From assembly GCA_965248075.1 (NCBI GenBank), contig CBDFIL010000002.1, positions 62,001-126,000 of the forward strand: a stretch of DNA of 64,000 nt, read 5' to 3'. Below are positions 46,552-54,943 of this stretch, piece by piece. Below the pieces are notes generated by a model. The model did not search any database, was not told the DNA's origin, and saw only the letters and a list, made by a program, of their open reading frames with translations. The translations under genes were made by a program, and so were the position numbers. Position 1 is the stretch's first letter. Every line of letters starts with the position of its first letter. Source of the DNA: VXNE01 sp965248075 (GTDB lineage: Bacteria; Pseudomonadota; Gammaproteobacteria; Pseudomonadales; Azotimanducaceae).

Positions 46552-48096
46552 TCAGGACGCGTCCGACGCCGCGAACAACTCCAGCATCTCGTCGCGGTAC
46601 GGACGGGTGTTCAGTTCCTCGTCCTTCGCGATCTCGTATCCCGCCACGACCTTCCCAAGGAGATCGGTGCGCTGCAGGAAGCTCGCCGGGTTGTCGAGCA
46701 GGTTGACCTGGCGGAACAGCGCGCGCAGCACCTCGATGTCGGAGCGGGCGGCGTGGCGCAGTCCCTTGCGGAACACCACCCCGCGCCGTTTCTGTTCGTC
46801 GACGGAGCCGTCCGCGTTGTGGAAGTCGAAGGGGTCTTCGCCGCGCTGCAGGGCCTTGTTGACCTCCAGCGCCCCCTTGTCCTGCTGCACCTGGGTCCGG
46901 TACCACGGGACTACATCGCGCCCCATGGCTGCCTCGAACGCGCGCCCGCGGTCCGCGGGATCCTCGTGTTCGGTCAGGACGTCGGCCAGGGCGAAAGCGG
47001 ACACCCACGCCAGCGCGCAGCCGCGGCCGGCGATCGGGTTGGTGTGGACGTGCGCATCGCCGATGGCGAAGAAGTTGGCGAGCAGCGGGCGATCGTCGAC
47101 CAGGAAGTGTCGGCGTGTGTTGGCGAGGTTGCCGTGCCGGTAGACCTTGCTGATCGCTTCCGCGCGGTCGCCGGCGACCCAGGCAGCGGAGGCCTCGATG
47201 GCGTTCGCCGCCGCGTCGAAGGCGGCTGTGTGACCGATGGCCGCCATCGGCAGATCTTCCGGGTCGGCCGCCAGGGTCAGCGAGAAGGTGCGGTTGTCGC
47301 TGCGGAAGAGGCCGGCCTTCAGATAGCCGAGATCGACGCCCTGTACGCCCCCCGCGAGGGACTGGCGCCCGTCCATCGTCGGGTAGTCGACGCCGTCGCG
47401 CAGCCGGTAGAAGCGCGAGGTGTAGAAGATTCCGCAGGGATGCCTTTCCGTACGCGGGCTGGGCACGCCGGCCTGTTCGAACCACCTCTCGACGCGCGAG
47501 TTGGCGCCGCTCGCGTCGATCACCACGTCGGCTTCGAGACGCCGTTCGCCGTCCGGAGTCCGTGCCGTCACGCCGGTCGCGCGGCCGTTTCGCACGGACA
47601 CCGCCCGCACGCGCGCGCCGTGCAGGTACTCGAAGCCCCCGCGTTCCAGCATGTAGCGGCGCAGGAGGAACTCGAACACGACCCGCCGGCACGCGAGAAA
47701 CGCGATCTCCCCGTCCTCCGGCACCATCTTGGGATTGTCGAAGGTGCTGCGCGCGATATCCCCGAAGTGCAGTTCCTCGGCGCCGCTTGCGAGCAGCAGC
47801 GCGTGGAAGTCCGGCGCGTGCTCCTTGATGAGGTTGTTGAGCGGCGCCAGCAGCACGTGCGAGTGACGCGTCTGGCCCGCTCCGACGCGCCGCCACGTGT
47901 CCCACGCGGCGAGATGGTCGACCGGCATCGGGGCGTGATCCCGTTCGATGCAGGTGACGCGGAACCCGGCCCGGGTCAGGGCCAGGGTGGCCCCGAGGGC
48001 CGCGATGGAACCGCCGACGATGACGGCGTGGGGAGAACGCTTGCGCACGGCGGGGCCTGTCGAGGTTGCGTGACGCGGGCGGGTATGAGAAACCAT
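46552..48096 (-). CDS. FAD-dependent oxidoreductase, flavoprotein-monooxygenase type
   Basis: 514 residues from MVSHTRPRHATSTG. N-terminal dinucleotide-binding motif AVIVGGSIAALGATLALTRA followed by the ribose-binding glutamate in VTCIERD. Then RRVVFEFLLRRYM, DVVIDASGANSRVERWFEQ and FFAIGDAHVHTNPIAGRGCA, the second FAD motif (GD). This layout resembles the group containing geranylgeranyl reductases, halogenases and aromatic hydroxylases. The tryptophan-halogenase WxWxIP motif is not seen. The substrate is unknown. Divergent from the kinase-like gene at 48136, with the promoters in the 39-base gap. Confidence 0.85.
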   Translation of the reverse strand: MVSHTRPRHATSTGPAVRKRSPHAVIVGGSIAALGATLALTRAGFRVTCIERDHAPMPVDHLAAWDTWRRVGAGQTRHSHVLLAPLNNLIKEHAPDFHALLLASGAEELHFGDIARSTFDNPKMVPEDGEIAFLACRRVVFEFLLRRYMLERGGFEYLHGARVRAVSVRNGRATGVTARTPDGERRLEADVVIDASGANSRVERWFEQAGVPSPRTERHPCGIFYTSRFYRLRDGVDYPTMDGRQSLAGGVQGVDLGYLKAGLFRSDNRTFSLTLAADPEDLPMAAIGHTAAFDAAANAIEASAAWVAGDRAEAISKVYRHGNLANTRRHFLVDDRPLLANFFAIGDAHVHTNPIAGRGCALAWVSAFALADVLTEHEDPADRGRAFEAAMGRDVVPWYRTQVQQDKGALEVNKALQRGEDPFDFHNADGSVDEQKRRGVVFRKGLRHAARSDIEVLRALFRQVNLLDNPASFLQRTDLLGKVVAGYEIAKDEELNTRPYRDEMLELFAASDAS

Positions 48097-48135
48097 CGGT
48101 CGGGAAAACTCAAAAGAAGACGCAGGAGGTGGCGC

Positions 48136-49155
48136 GTGACGCGTGACACAGTGCAGGGGATCGAACTGGACCCGGTGACCGCGTGGGCGTGCGCGCGCAT
48201 CCCGGGACTGAAGCCACCGCTCGCGTTTTCGCTGATCGCGGGCGGCCACTCCAACCTGACCTACAGGTTCGTCGATGCCGGCGGCGAGGCCTATGTCCTG
48301 CGCCGCCCGCCGCTCGGCCACGTGCTCGAGAGCGCGCACGACATGGGGCGCGAGCACCGTATCGTGTCCGCGCTGGCGGATACCGACGTGCCGGTCCCGC
48401 CGGTGCACGGGCACTGTGACGATGTGGAAGTGAACGGCGCGCCGTTCTATCTGATGCGCTACGTTGACGGTCTGGTGCCGCACGACGCCGCCACCGTCGC
48501 GGGCGTCCCGGACGATGAGCGCCGTGCCCTCGGGCGCCATGTCGTGCAGGTACTCGCGACGCTGCACGGCATCGAGCCCGAGGACGTGGGGCTGGGCGAT
48601 CTCGGACGCCGCGAGGCGTATCTCGCCCGGCAGCTCCGGCGGTGGTCGAAGCAATGGGCCGCGACGCAGACGCACGAGATCCCCGAGATGGAGGAGAGCG
48701 AGCGGCTGCTGCGCGAGAGCATGCCGGAGCAGGTCGGCGCATCGATCGCGCACGGCGACTACCGGCTCGGCAACATGATCGTGGGCGGTGGCCGCATTCG
48801 CGCGGTACTCGACTGGGAACTGTGCACACTCGGCGATCCGCTGGCCGACCTCGGCTACCTCCTGAACAACTGGATGCAGCTCGGCGAGCTCGGGGCCGCC
48901 GCGGCGCCCACCGGGGCCGGCCGGTTCGGTTCGCGGGACGATGTCTGCATGGCCTACGAGGCGGCGACCGGGCGCGACCTGTCCCGCATCGCCTACTACC
49001 GCGCCTTTTCGCACTGGCGCCTCGCGGCCATCAGCCAGGGCGTCTACAAGCGGTACCTGGTCGGGGCGATGGGCAAGAACCGCGGTGTGGACCTCGAACA
49101 GCAGAAGCTCGGCATCGCCGCGCGTGCGAGGACGGCGCTCGACCTGTTGACCTGA
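48136..49155 (+). CDS. APH-family phosphotransferase (ACAD10/11 kinase-like)
   Basis: 339 residues. GTG start at 48136 with AGGAGG 6 bases upstream. The kinase-like fold is shown by IAGGHSNLTYRF (nucleotide loop), AYVLRRPP (lysine position occupied by arginine-flanked strand), REHRIVSAL, the Brenner motif SIAHGDYRLGNMIVG (catalytic aspartate) and AVLDWELCTLGDPLADLGYL (metal aspartate). This subgroup is not an antibiotic-resistance enzyme. Relatives form the N-terminal domain of ACAD10/11, which phosphorylates 4-hydroxyacyl-CoAs. A second family member is at 52536, and an acyl-CoA ligase lies between them. Confidence 0.88.
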   Translation: MTRDTVQGIELDPVTAWACARIPGLKPPLAFSLIAGGHSNLTYRFVDAGGEAYVLRRPPLGHVLESAHDMGREHRIVSALADTDVPVPPVHGHCDDVEVNGAPFYLMRYVDGLVPHDAATVAGVPDDERRALGRHVVQVLATLHGIEPEDVGLGDLGRREAYLARQLRRWSKQWAATQTHEIPEMEESERLLRESMPEQVGASIAHGDYRLGNMIVGGGRIRAVLDWELCTLGDPLADLGYLLNNWMQLGELGAAAAPTGAGRFGSRDDVCMAYEAATGRDLSRIAYYRAFSHWRLAAISQGVYKRYLVGAMGKNRGVDLEQQKLGIAARARTALDLLT

Positions 49156-49519
49156 GCGCCCGGGGCCGGCTTGAGCCCCGCCGTCCATGGAGGGAGGGGG
49201 CCGGGGGGTGGAGCTTGGCTGGGGAGAGGGTACCGCGCGCCCGGAGGGGCTTACCCCGCCGGGCGGTGCGCTCTACCCCCCGGCAGGAACAGAAAGGGCG
49301 TGTCAGCCGCTACCGGAGACCGGGAACGGCTGAATGCGGCTTCGCTTGGGGGAAGGACACTCGTCAGGGAGGACAGAGGTCGAAGCCGGTTTGCACGCCA
49401 AAAACTGTACATATCGGTATTTTGTACTGGACAAAACCCGAAAGTCAACCCCTATTTGTAGAGTTTTTGTAGACCTTGGAGGGCGAGAGCACGAGAGCTG
49501 TCAAAGTGTCCCGAGCGTG
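49156..49519. promoter_or_regulatory. Intergenic region with repeated TCTACAA/TGTACA motifs
   Basis: No gene. Left half GC-rich. The right end (49404-49480) holds, read on the minus strand, TCTACAAAAAC then TCTACAAATAG, an 11-base tandem spacing, followed by TTGACT, a 16-base spacer and TACAAA resembling a promoter, and a further TGTACA at 49407. CarH/LitR-type MerR regulators are known to bind NTNTACAN direct repeats 11 bases apart. The MerR gene ends just to the right. Assigning the sites to that protein is inference. Confidence 0.45.
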
Positions 49520-50395
49520 TCAGTCCGAGTGGATCAGGGCGTGCCGTTGGACAAACGTCGCCAGGGTCTCTTCGAGTTCCTCCCTGGCGGCATGCGCATG
49601 CGCCGCGGTGTACGGATGGTCCGGGGCGCTGCTGCCACAGCGTTCCGCGTGGAGGGCGAACGCGTTGAGTGCGTTGACCAGGTCCACCAGTCCCCGCGTG
49701 CACTCGCATCCGGTTCGCGAGGCTGCCATCGCGATGTGCAGCAGTTCGTCGTCGGAGAATCGGCGCGGTACCGTGCCGGGCTGCGTCGGGACGTTGGGCT
49801 GCGCCAGGCACGCTTCCTCGATCGTGGACCAGGGTGCGGGCCATGGAAGCAGGGTGATGCCGAAGGCGGCAGCCGTCTGTAGATCGTCCTCGGTCGCATA
49901 GCGGTACGCGAACACCAACGCCGCGTCGCGTACGGAGTCGAGGTAGTGCTCGATGCGTTGCGGGTCGAGGCTCGGGAACAGGATGGCCACGACATCGAGT
50001 TCCGGGAGGATGTCGAGATGCGCCTCGAAGGTTTCCGGGCTTGCCCAACGTCCGTGGATGTCGAGGTTGCCCTGCGCCGCGTCACGCTCTGCGAGCACCA
50101 GGTCCGCCCCGACCAGGCCGACGCGTGTGCCGGATCGGGTGCGGCTCGGCGCGATGCCCAGACGCCGGTCGATCTCACGCGGCTCGAGCCGGGCGAGTTG
50201 GCCGATGGCCTGGCCGCGGTCGAGCAGGGTCTTGATCTTCTTCAGGTGGTCGAGTTGGTCCGTGTCGTACAGGCGGGTTCGGCCGGCACGCTCGGCAGGG
50301 GTGAAGCCGTAGCGGCGTTCCCAGGCGCGCAGGCACTCCACCGAGATGCCGGTGAGCTTCGAGACGGCGCCGATCCTGTACAGTTGGTCGTCCAT
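49520..50395 (-). CDS. MerR-family regulator with LitR/CarH-like C-terminal domain
   Basis: 291 residues from MDDQLYRIGAVSKLTGIS. Winged-helix MerR domain with VECLRAWERRYGFTPAERAG, then TRLYDTDQLDHLKKIKTLLD. The C-terminal region (TRVGLVGADLVLAERD, LPELDVVAILFPSLDP, AALVFAYRYATEDDLQTAAA) has the alternating pattern of a cobalamin-binding fold, but the usual E/DxH motif is not seen, so B12 sensing is doubtful. Repeats with TGTACAA lie upstream (50425 and 50445) and TCTACAA downstream, suggesting autoregulation. The regulated pathway may be the adjacent acyl-CoA/kinase genes (inference). Confidence 0.85.
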   Translation of the reverse strand: MDDQLYRIGAVSKLTGISVECLRAWERRYGFTPAERAGRTRLYDTDQLDHLKKIKTLLDRGQAIGQLARLEPREIDRRLGIAPSRTRSGTRVGLVGADLVLAERDAAQGNLDIHGRWASPETFEAHLDILPELDVVAILFPSLDPQRIEHYLDSVRDAALVFAYRYATEDDLQTAAAFGITLLPWPAPWSTIEEACLAQPNVPTQPGTVPRRFSDDELLHIAMAASRTGCECTRGLVDLVNALNAFALHAERCGSSAPDHPYTAAHAHAAREELEETLATFVQRHALIHSD

Positions 50396-50403
50396 ACGTC
50401 ACC

Positions 50404-50451
50404 TGGACAAACCCGGACGGAGAATTGTACACATGTGGGGGCGCTTGTACA
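50404..50451 (-). promoter_or_regulatory. Putative operator of the MerR-type regulator
   Basis: TTGTACA occurs at 50425-50431 and 50445-50451, 20 bases or two helical turns apart, just upstream of the regulator's ATG. TGGACAAA at 50404 also recurs downstream of the gene at about 49431. Confidence 0.45.
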
Positions 50452-50544
50452 GCGTTGCACGCTTGAGAGGCGGTCCGGGTTGCCGTTGCGGAAGCGCGTG
50501 CCAGATGCCAGAGAGCGCGTGTCCGGTCGGCTACTCCGGATGTC

Positions 50545-50769
50545 TCAAGAACTCCGGCGAGTCCACGCGACCGCATCCTCCACGTCCGCTTCCGTGATCC
50601 CCAACTCGGCAAGCTTCTCGCGCGCGGCGTCGCCCTGGTTCAGACGCACGGGAGACAGGACAATACGTCCGCCTTCTGTCGCGACGTCGAAGTAGGACAC
50701 TTCCGGAAACGCCGAAACGATCGCTTTCGGCAGCGTCAACCGGTTCCTGGAAGTCAGCCTGGCCAGCAT
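50545..50769 (-). CDS. AbrB/MazE/SpoVT-type DNA-binding protein (antitoxin-like)
   Basis: 74 residues. MLARLTSRNRLTLPKAIVSA is the swapped-hairpin AbrB start, followed by FDVATEGGRIVLSPV and a short helical tail (KLAELGITEADVEDAVAWTR) that resembles toxin-binding extensions. GGAA precedes the ATG. No toxin gene lies next to it, so it is an orphan antitoxin or a small regulator. It lies between the MerR gene and the acyl-CoA ligase gene, divergent from the latter. Confidence 0.8.
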   Translation of the reverse strand: MLARLTSRNRLTLPKAIVSAFPEVSYFDVATEGGRIVLSPVRLNQGDAAREKLAELGITEADVEDAVAWTRRSS

Positions 50770-50950
50770 TGCCAGTTCCTTGTATGAGGTACAGCAAGGA
50801 AATCTTACGAGAGCTTGCTAGTGCTTGCTAGAGAATGGTGCCGGCGGTCACCCGCAGCGTCCGGGGTGCGGCCGGGGGACCGATGGAAGGCTGCCGTCTC
50901 CCGCTTCATTTGCGACAATCGCCCGTCCGATTCATAAAGGGGGGAGGCGC

Positions 50951-52495
50951 ATGCGGCGCAACATCGGTCTGTGGCTCACCAAGCGGGCGTTGATGAACCC
51001 GGCGCGGGAGGTCTACGTCGACGGCGATCTGGACGTGCGCCTGACGTTCGCCGAGCTGAATGCGCGGTGCAACCGCATCGCCAACGCCTTCGTCGCCGCG
51101 GGCGTCGAGAAGGGCGAACGGGTGGCGCTGCTGCTGATGAACAGCGCGGAGTTCACCGAGGCGTATTTCGCCCTCGCCAAGATCGGCGCCGTCGTGGTGC
51201 CGCTCAACTGGCGGCTGGTGCCGGACGAACTCGCTTTCATCCTGAAGGACAGCGGCGCGAAACGGCTGATCTTCGGCGAGGAGTTCCTGGAGAGCGTGAC
51301 GGAACTGCACGCGCTCGGGGACGCGACCGACCTCGACCATTGGCTGCAGGTGGCGGGTAGCCAGGACACTGCCTTGTTTGCCGAGAGCTACCAGGCATTC
51401 CGGGACGCCGCACCGGACAGCGAGCCGCCCCTCGGCGCGACCGGCGACGACATGCTCTACATCATGTACACCTCCGGGACGACGGGCCTGCCGAAGGGTG
51501 TGATGCACACCCACGACACGTCGATCTGGGCGTGCGTCACCCTCGCGGCGACCACCTACTACCGGGAAACGGACCGCTTCCTCTCGCCGCTGCCCATGTT
51601 CCACGTCGGCGCGCTGGCGCCGATCACGCTGAACGTCTACCGCGGCATCACCACCATCGTGATGCGCAGCTTCGACCCCGTCCGGGCGTGGGAGCTGGTG
51701 GACCGGGAGAAGGTCACGATCGGCCTTGCCGTGCCCGCCATGCTGAACTTCATGCTGCAGGTGCCGAACCTGGAACGCTACGACCACTCGCAGTGGCGCT
51801 GGTGCCTGTCCGGAGCGGCGCCGGTACCGGAGTCGCTGATCGAGGCGTACGCCGAACTCGGCCTCGAGATCCACCAGATCTACGGGCTGACCGAGAGCTG
51901 CGGCCCCGCCTGCCTGATCGATGCCGAAAACGCGTTGGTGAAGATCGGTTCCACGGGCAAGGCGTTCTTCCACACGGACGTCAAGATCGTCGATGCCGAC
52001 GGCAACGAGTGTGCGCCGAACGTGAACGGCGAGGTCATCCTGCGCGGCGACCACGTGATGAAGGGATACTGGAACCGTCCCGACGCCACGGCCGAGACGA
52101 TCGTCGACGGCTGGCTGCACACCGGCGACGTGGCGCGCATGGACGAAGACGGGTTCGTCTACATCGAGGACCGCATCAAGGACATGATCATCTCCGGCGG
52201 CGAGAACGTGTATCCCGCCGAGATCGAGAAGGTGCTCCAGATGCACCCGAAGATCTCCGAAGCCGCCGTCATCGGACAGCCGAGCGACAGGTGGGGCGAG
52301 TCGCCCTTCGCCATCGTCGTGCGCAACGACGAGTCGCTCACCGAAGCCGAGGTGCTCGAGTTCTGCAACGGGCGCATGGCGCGCTTCAAGCAGCCGGCGG
52401 CGGCGACGTTCGTCGACGAGGTGCCCCGCAACCCGAGCGGCAAGATCCTCAAGCGCATCCTGCGCGAGCAGTTCCCCGGGCCGGCGGCGGTATAG
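50951..52495 (+). CDS. Acyl-CoA synthetase (AMP-forming, ANL superfamily)
   Basis: 514 residues from MRRNIGLWLTKRALMN after GGGGAGG. Motifs: phosphate loop YIMYTSGTTGLPKGVMHTHD, the A5 segment YGLTESCGPACLIDA, adenosine-binding GWLHTGDVARMDEDGFVYIE, the hinge DRIKDMIISGGENVYPAEIE and the catalytic lysine in RNPSGKILKRILREQ. It activates a carboxylic acid with ATP and couples it to CoA; chain length or aromatic preference cannot be read. It heads a plus-strand cluster with the kinase-like gene 52536 (40-base gap), so hydroxy-fatty-acid handling is a reasonable inference. Confidence 0.93.
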   Translation: MRRNIGLWLTKRALMNPAREVYVDGDLDVRLTFAELNARCNRIANAFVAAGVEKGERVALLLMNSAEFTEAYFALAKIGAVVVPLNWRLVPDELAFILKDSGAKRLIFGEEFLESVTELHALGDATDLDHWLQVAGSQDTALFAESYQAFRDAAPDSEPPLGATGDDMLYIMYTSGTTGLPKGVMHTHDTSIWACVTLAATTYYRETDRFLSPLPMFHVGALAPITLNVYRGITTIVMRSFDPVRAWELVDREKVTIGLAVPAMLNFMLQVPNLERYDHSQWRWCLSGAAPVPESLIEAYAELGLEIHQIYGLTESCGPACLIDAENALVKIGSTGKAFFHTDVKIVDADGNECAPNVNGEVILRGDHVMKGYWNRPDATAETIVDGWLHTGDVARMDEDGFVYIEDRIKDMIISGGENVYPAEIEKVLQMHPKISEAAVIGQPSDRWGESPFAIVVRNDESLTEAEVLEFCNGRMARFKQPAAATFVDEVPRNPSGKILKRILREQFPGPAAV

Positions 52496-52535
52496 TTCCG
52501 CCCCGGCGACACGGCAACCGGCACAGGAGTCGACG

Positions 52536-53540
52536 ATGGAACTTGCGGAACTCGAACGCCGCCTGGGTCCGTTCTGCGAGGCGATGTACGAAACGGACTC
52601 CGTGCGCGTCTTCGACGTGCACAAGATGCCGGGGCACGCGGGGTTTTCCTACGGCTTCAGCGTGGCGGCGGACGGGCGCAGCGAAGGCTGGTTCATCCGC
52701 ATCCCGCCGCCGAACGTGAACTGGCGGGGGACCGCTGACGTGCTGCGCCAGGTGGAAGTGCTGAATGCCCTCGACGGAACCGACGTGCCGCATTGCAGCG
52801 TGCGGTGGTCCGGCTCGGACCTGACCTGGTTCGGGTGCCCGTACTTCGTGGTGCCGCAGCTCGAGGGCGACGTGTTGCGACTCGGCCAGGGCGAGTGGGG
52901 CGCGGAACTCTCGGACGAGGCCCTGCACGAGCTGGGCCGGCAGGCGATGGGAGCGCTCGCCCGCATCCACAAGGTGGATCCGGCGAAGACGCCGTATCTC
53001 GGCGACCCGGTACCGTTCGCGGAGGACGTGGAGCGGTGGGACCGCTTCTACCAGCGCGCGGCGGACCCGGAAGCGCTGGCACGTGCACCGGACTGCCGGC
53101 GGCGCCTGCTCGACACGATCCCGCACGATGCGCCGGTGGGCATCTTCCACGGCGACTTCCAGACCGCCAACCTGTTCTGCTCGAAGGAGGCGAGGCTCCT
53201 CGCCGTGATCGACTGGGAACTGACCGGCGTCGGGGCGACGCTGAACGATGTCGGCTGGATCTGTACGTTCAGCGATCCCAAGGCCTGGGCCAGCGGGCGG
53301 GCACTCGGGCGCCCGATGTTCCTCGATCCGGACACCCTGGTATCGCTGTACACGGAGGCCTACGGCGACCCGTTGCCGGACCTGCGTTGGTTCCGGGCAC
53401 TGGCGGCGTACAAGTTCGCCATCATCACGGGATTCAACCTGGGTTTGCACCGACGCGGGAAACGGCCCGACCCGAGTTGGGAGCAGACGGCGCTGTCGCA
53501 GACGCCGTTGATCGACCGGGCGCTGGAGTTGTTGGGATGA
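52536..53540 (+). CDS. APH-family phosphotransferase, second copy
   Basis: 334 residues from MELAELERRLGPFCEAM after AGGAG. The kinase-like fold has KMPGHAGFSYGFSVAADG, WFIRIPPPN, VFIF-type strand GIFHGDFQTANLFCS (catalytic aspartate in HGD) and LLAVIDWELTGVGATLNDVG (metal aspartate). Probably acts on a CoA-linked or small hydroxy substrate made by the ligase encoded just before. It overlaps the next gene by ATGA, so three genes form one operon. It is only distantly related to 48136-49155. Confidence 0.87.
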   Translation: MELAELERRLGPFCEAMYETDSVRVFDVHKMPGHAGFSYGFSVAADGRSEGWFIRIPPPNVNWRGTADVLRQVEVLNALDGTDVPHCSVRWSGSDLTWFGCPYFVVPQLEGDVLRLGQGEWGAELSDEALHELGRQAMGALARIHKVDPAKTPYLGDPVPFAEDVERWDRFYQRAADPEALARAPDCRRRLLDTIPHDAPVGIFHGDFQTANLFCSKEARLLAVIDWELTGVGATLNDVGWICTFSDPKAWASGRALGRPMFLDPDTLVSLYTEAYGDPLPDLRWFRALAAYKFAIITGFNLGLHRRGKRPDPSWEQTALSQTPLIDRALELLG

Positions 53541-54103
53541 AGGTTCTGGCGCCTGGGCCTTGGCTACGGACTGACGAGGGCCGGCAGAATCGCGGACCGA
53601 AACGCTGGCCAGCGTCGTTCGGGTTCCTCTTTCTGACCACGATGGCGTGCGCCGGATGTCAGGCCACGCTGATTGCGAACGAGCGGCCAACCGGCGCTGA
53701 AGTCGTCACCGCGGCCGCGGAATACCTGGGCAGCATGGGCGAGGGGACATGCGGTGACGAGGGCTGGTCCGCGGCCTTCGTCACGAACAGCGAAGGGACG
53801 CTGCGTACCGCGATCACCTGCGGATCGGATATCAGCGTGGCCGAAGTGCTCGTCGAGACCGACGCGCCGCACGCCCCTGCGCCCTCCCGTGCATCCGTGC
53901 GCCTGGCGAGGGCGGTCTTCTCCATCGCCAGTGAGCGGGAGGAACGTCTCGACGCCGCCCGAAGCGCGCTGGAACGAGCGCTGGAACGAGCGCTGGAGCT
54001 CAGCGAAGACTGCATGGACGAGGAAGCTCACGCGGTGTCCGAAACGAATGTGGACGACGCCGGCCGGACCATCGAGATCAGGATCGAGTGCGGTCGTCCC
54101 TGA
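53537..54103 (+). CDS. Putative lipoprotein of unknown function
   Basis: 188 residues. The ATG overlaps the upstream stop (ATGA). A long basic N-terminus precedes the hydrophobic stretch FGFLFLTTMACAGC with possible lipobox cysteines. The mature part has four further cysteines (GTCGDEG, AITCGSD, SEDCMDE, RIECGRP) that could form two disulfides, and a repeated ALERALERALELSE helix. No family recognised. Co-translation with a cytoplasmic kinase-like protein is unusual for a lipoprotein. Confidence 0.6.
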   Translation: MKVLAPGPWLRTDEGRQNRGPKRWPASFGFLFLTTMACAGCQATLIANERPTGAEVVTAAAEYLGSMGEGTCGDEGWSAAFVTNSEGTLRTAITCGSDISVAEVLVETDAPHAPAPSRASVRLARAVFSIASEREERLDAARSALERALERALELSEDCMDEEAHAVSETNVDDAGRTIEIRIECGRP

Positions 54104-54163
54104 AGGTGTTGGGTAACTCTTGAGCGGGGCTCCGCAAGGAACCCCTGACCGAGTTTGTGCAGT

Positions 54164-54910
54164 ATGAGTTCGCCCGTTTTCGATCTGGACCGCTTCGCGG
54201 AACTGCTCCTCTTCACGGCGCTCGCCGGCGCCTGCATTCCCATCGGTGCGGGCCTCGCCCGTATCGAGCGCATTGGTCCCGACTGGCTGGAAGAGGAGTT
54301 CCGGCACTTCGTGATCGCCTTCGGCGGCGGCGTACTGGTCGGCGCGGTGGCGCTCGTGCTGGTCCCCGAGGGCATCGCCTGGGTGGCCGATCCGTTCGCC
54401 GTGACGGCGCTGTTGCTGGCTGGCGGTGGAGCGTTCCTGTTGCTCGACTGGGCGCAGGCCAGGACGCACCGGGTCACGCCCCAGTTCAGCGCCATGGCCG
54501 CGGACTTCCTGCCCGAGTCGCTCGCCCTGGGTGGCATGTTCGCCGTCAGCGGGGAAGGCGCGATTCTGCTGGCGGTCCTGATCGGCCTGCAGAACCTGCC
54601 CGAAGGGTTCAACGCGTGGCGTGAACTGGATGCGGCCGGCGTTCGCGCGCGCACCGCGCTCGGTCGAATGATGGGTCTCGCGTTGCTCGGCCCGGTCTGT
54701 GGCGCCATCGGCTGGTTCTGGCTTGCCGGACACCCGGCCGTGCTCGGCGCCGTCCTGCTCTTTGCCGCCGGCGGCATCCTCTACCTCACGTTCCAGGACA
54801 TTGCGCCCCAGGCGCGGCTGGAACGACACTGGGCGCCGGCGCTCGGCGCCGTGCTGGGATTTGCGCTGGCACTCGTCGGGGAGTTGGTGCTGGGGGCTTC
54901 CGCGCCGTAG
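54164..54910 (+). CDS. ZIP-family divalent metal transporter
   Basis: 248 residues from MSSPVFDLDRFAEL. Seven to eight membrane helices. FVIAFGGGVLVGAVALVLVP fits helix II-III. The metal-site helices are AADFLPESLALGGMFAVSGE (helix IV, with E but without the usual histidine) and IGLQNLPEGFNAWRELDAAG (helix V, with NLPEG as in ZIP proteins). Probably imports Zn2+ or a similar cation. It converges with a CDF exporter gene 33 bases away. Confidence 0.85.
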   Translation: MSSPVFDLDRFAELLLFTALAGACIPIGAGLARIERIGPDWLEEEFRHFVIAFGGGVLVGAVALVLVPEGIAWVADPFAVTALLLAGGGAFLLLDWAQARTHRVTPQFSAMAADFLPESLALGGMFAVSGEGAILLAVLIGLQNLPEGFNAWRELDAAGVRARTALGRMMGLALLGPVCGAIGWFWLAGHPAVLGAVLLFAAGGILYLTFQDIAPQARLERHWAPALGAVLGFALALVGELVLGASAP

Positions 54911-54943
54911 GTGCCCGTAGCGTAGCGCTGGACGACCTGGGCC

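Noticed and set aside
45143..47905. 920-codon frame joining the aminotransferase to upstream sequence
   Set aside because: Only the part from MSNYPF is typical protein; the upstream part is a shadow of the FAD-enzyme gene.
46753..49155. 800-codon plus-strand frame ending in the kinase-like gene
   Set aside because: The first 460 codons are antisense to the FAD-enzyme gene. The GTG at 48136 with AGGAGG is the real start.
48136..49155. Antibiotic-resistance aminoglycoside phosphotransferase
   Set aside because: The fold is shared, but the sequence blocks and acyl-CoA ligase neighbourhood fit the ACAD10/11-like group, not known resistance enzymes.
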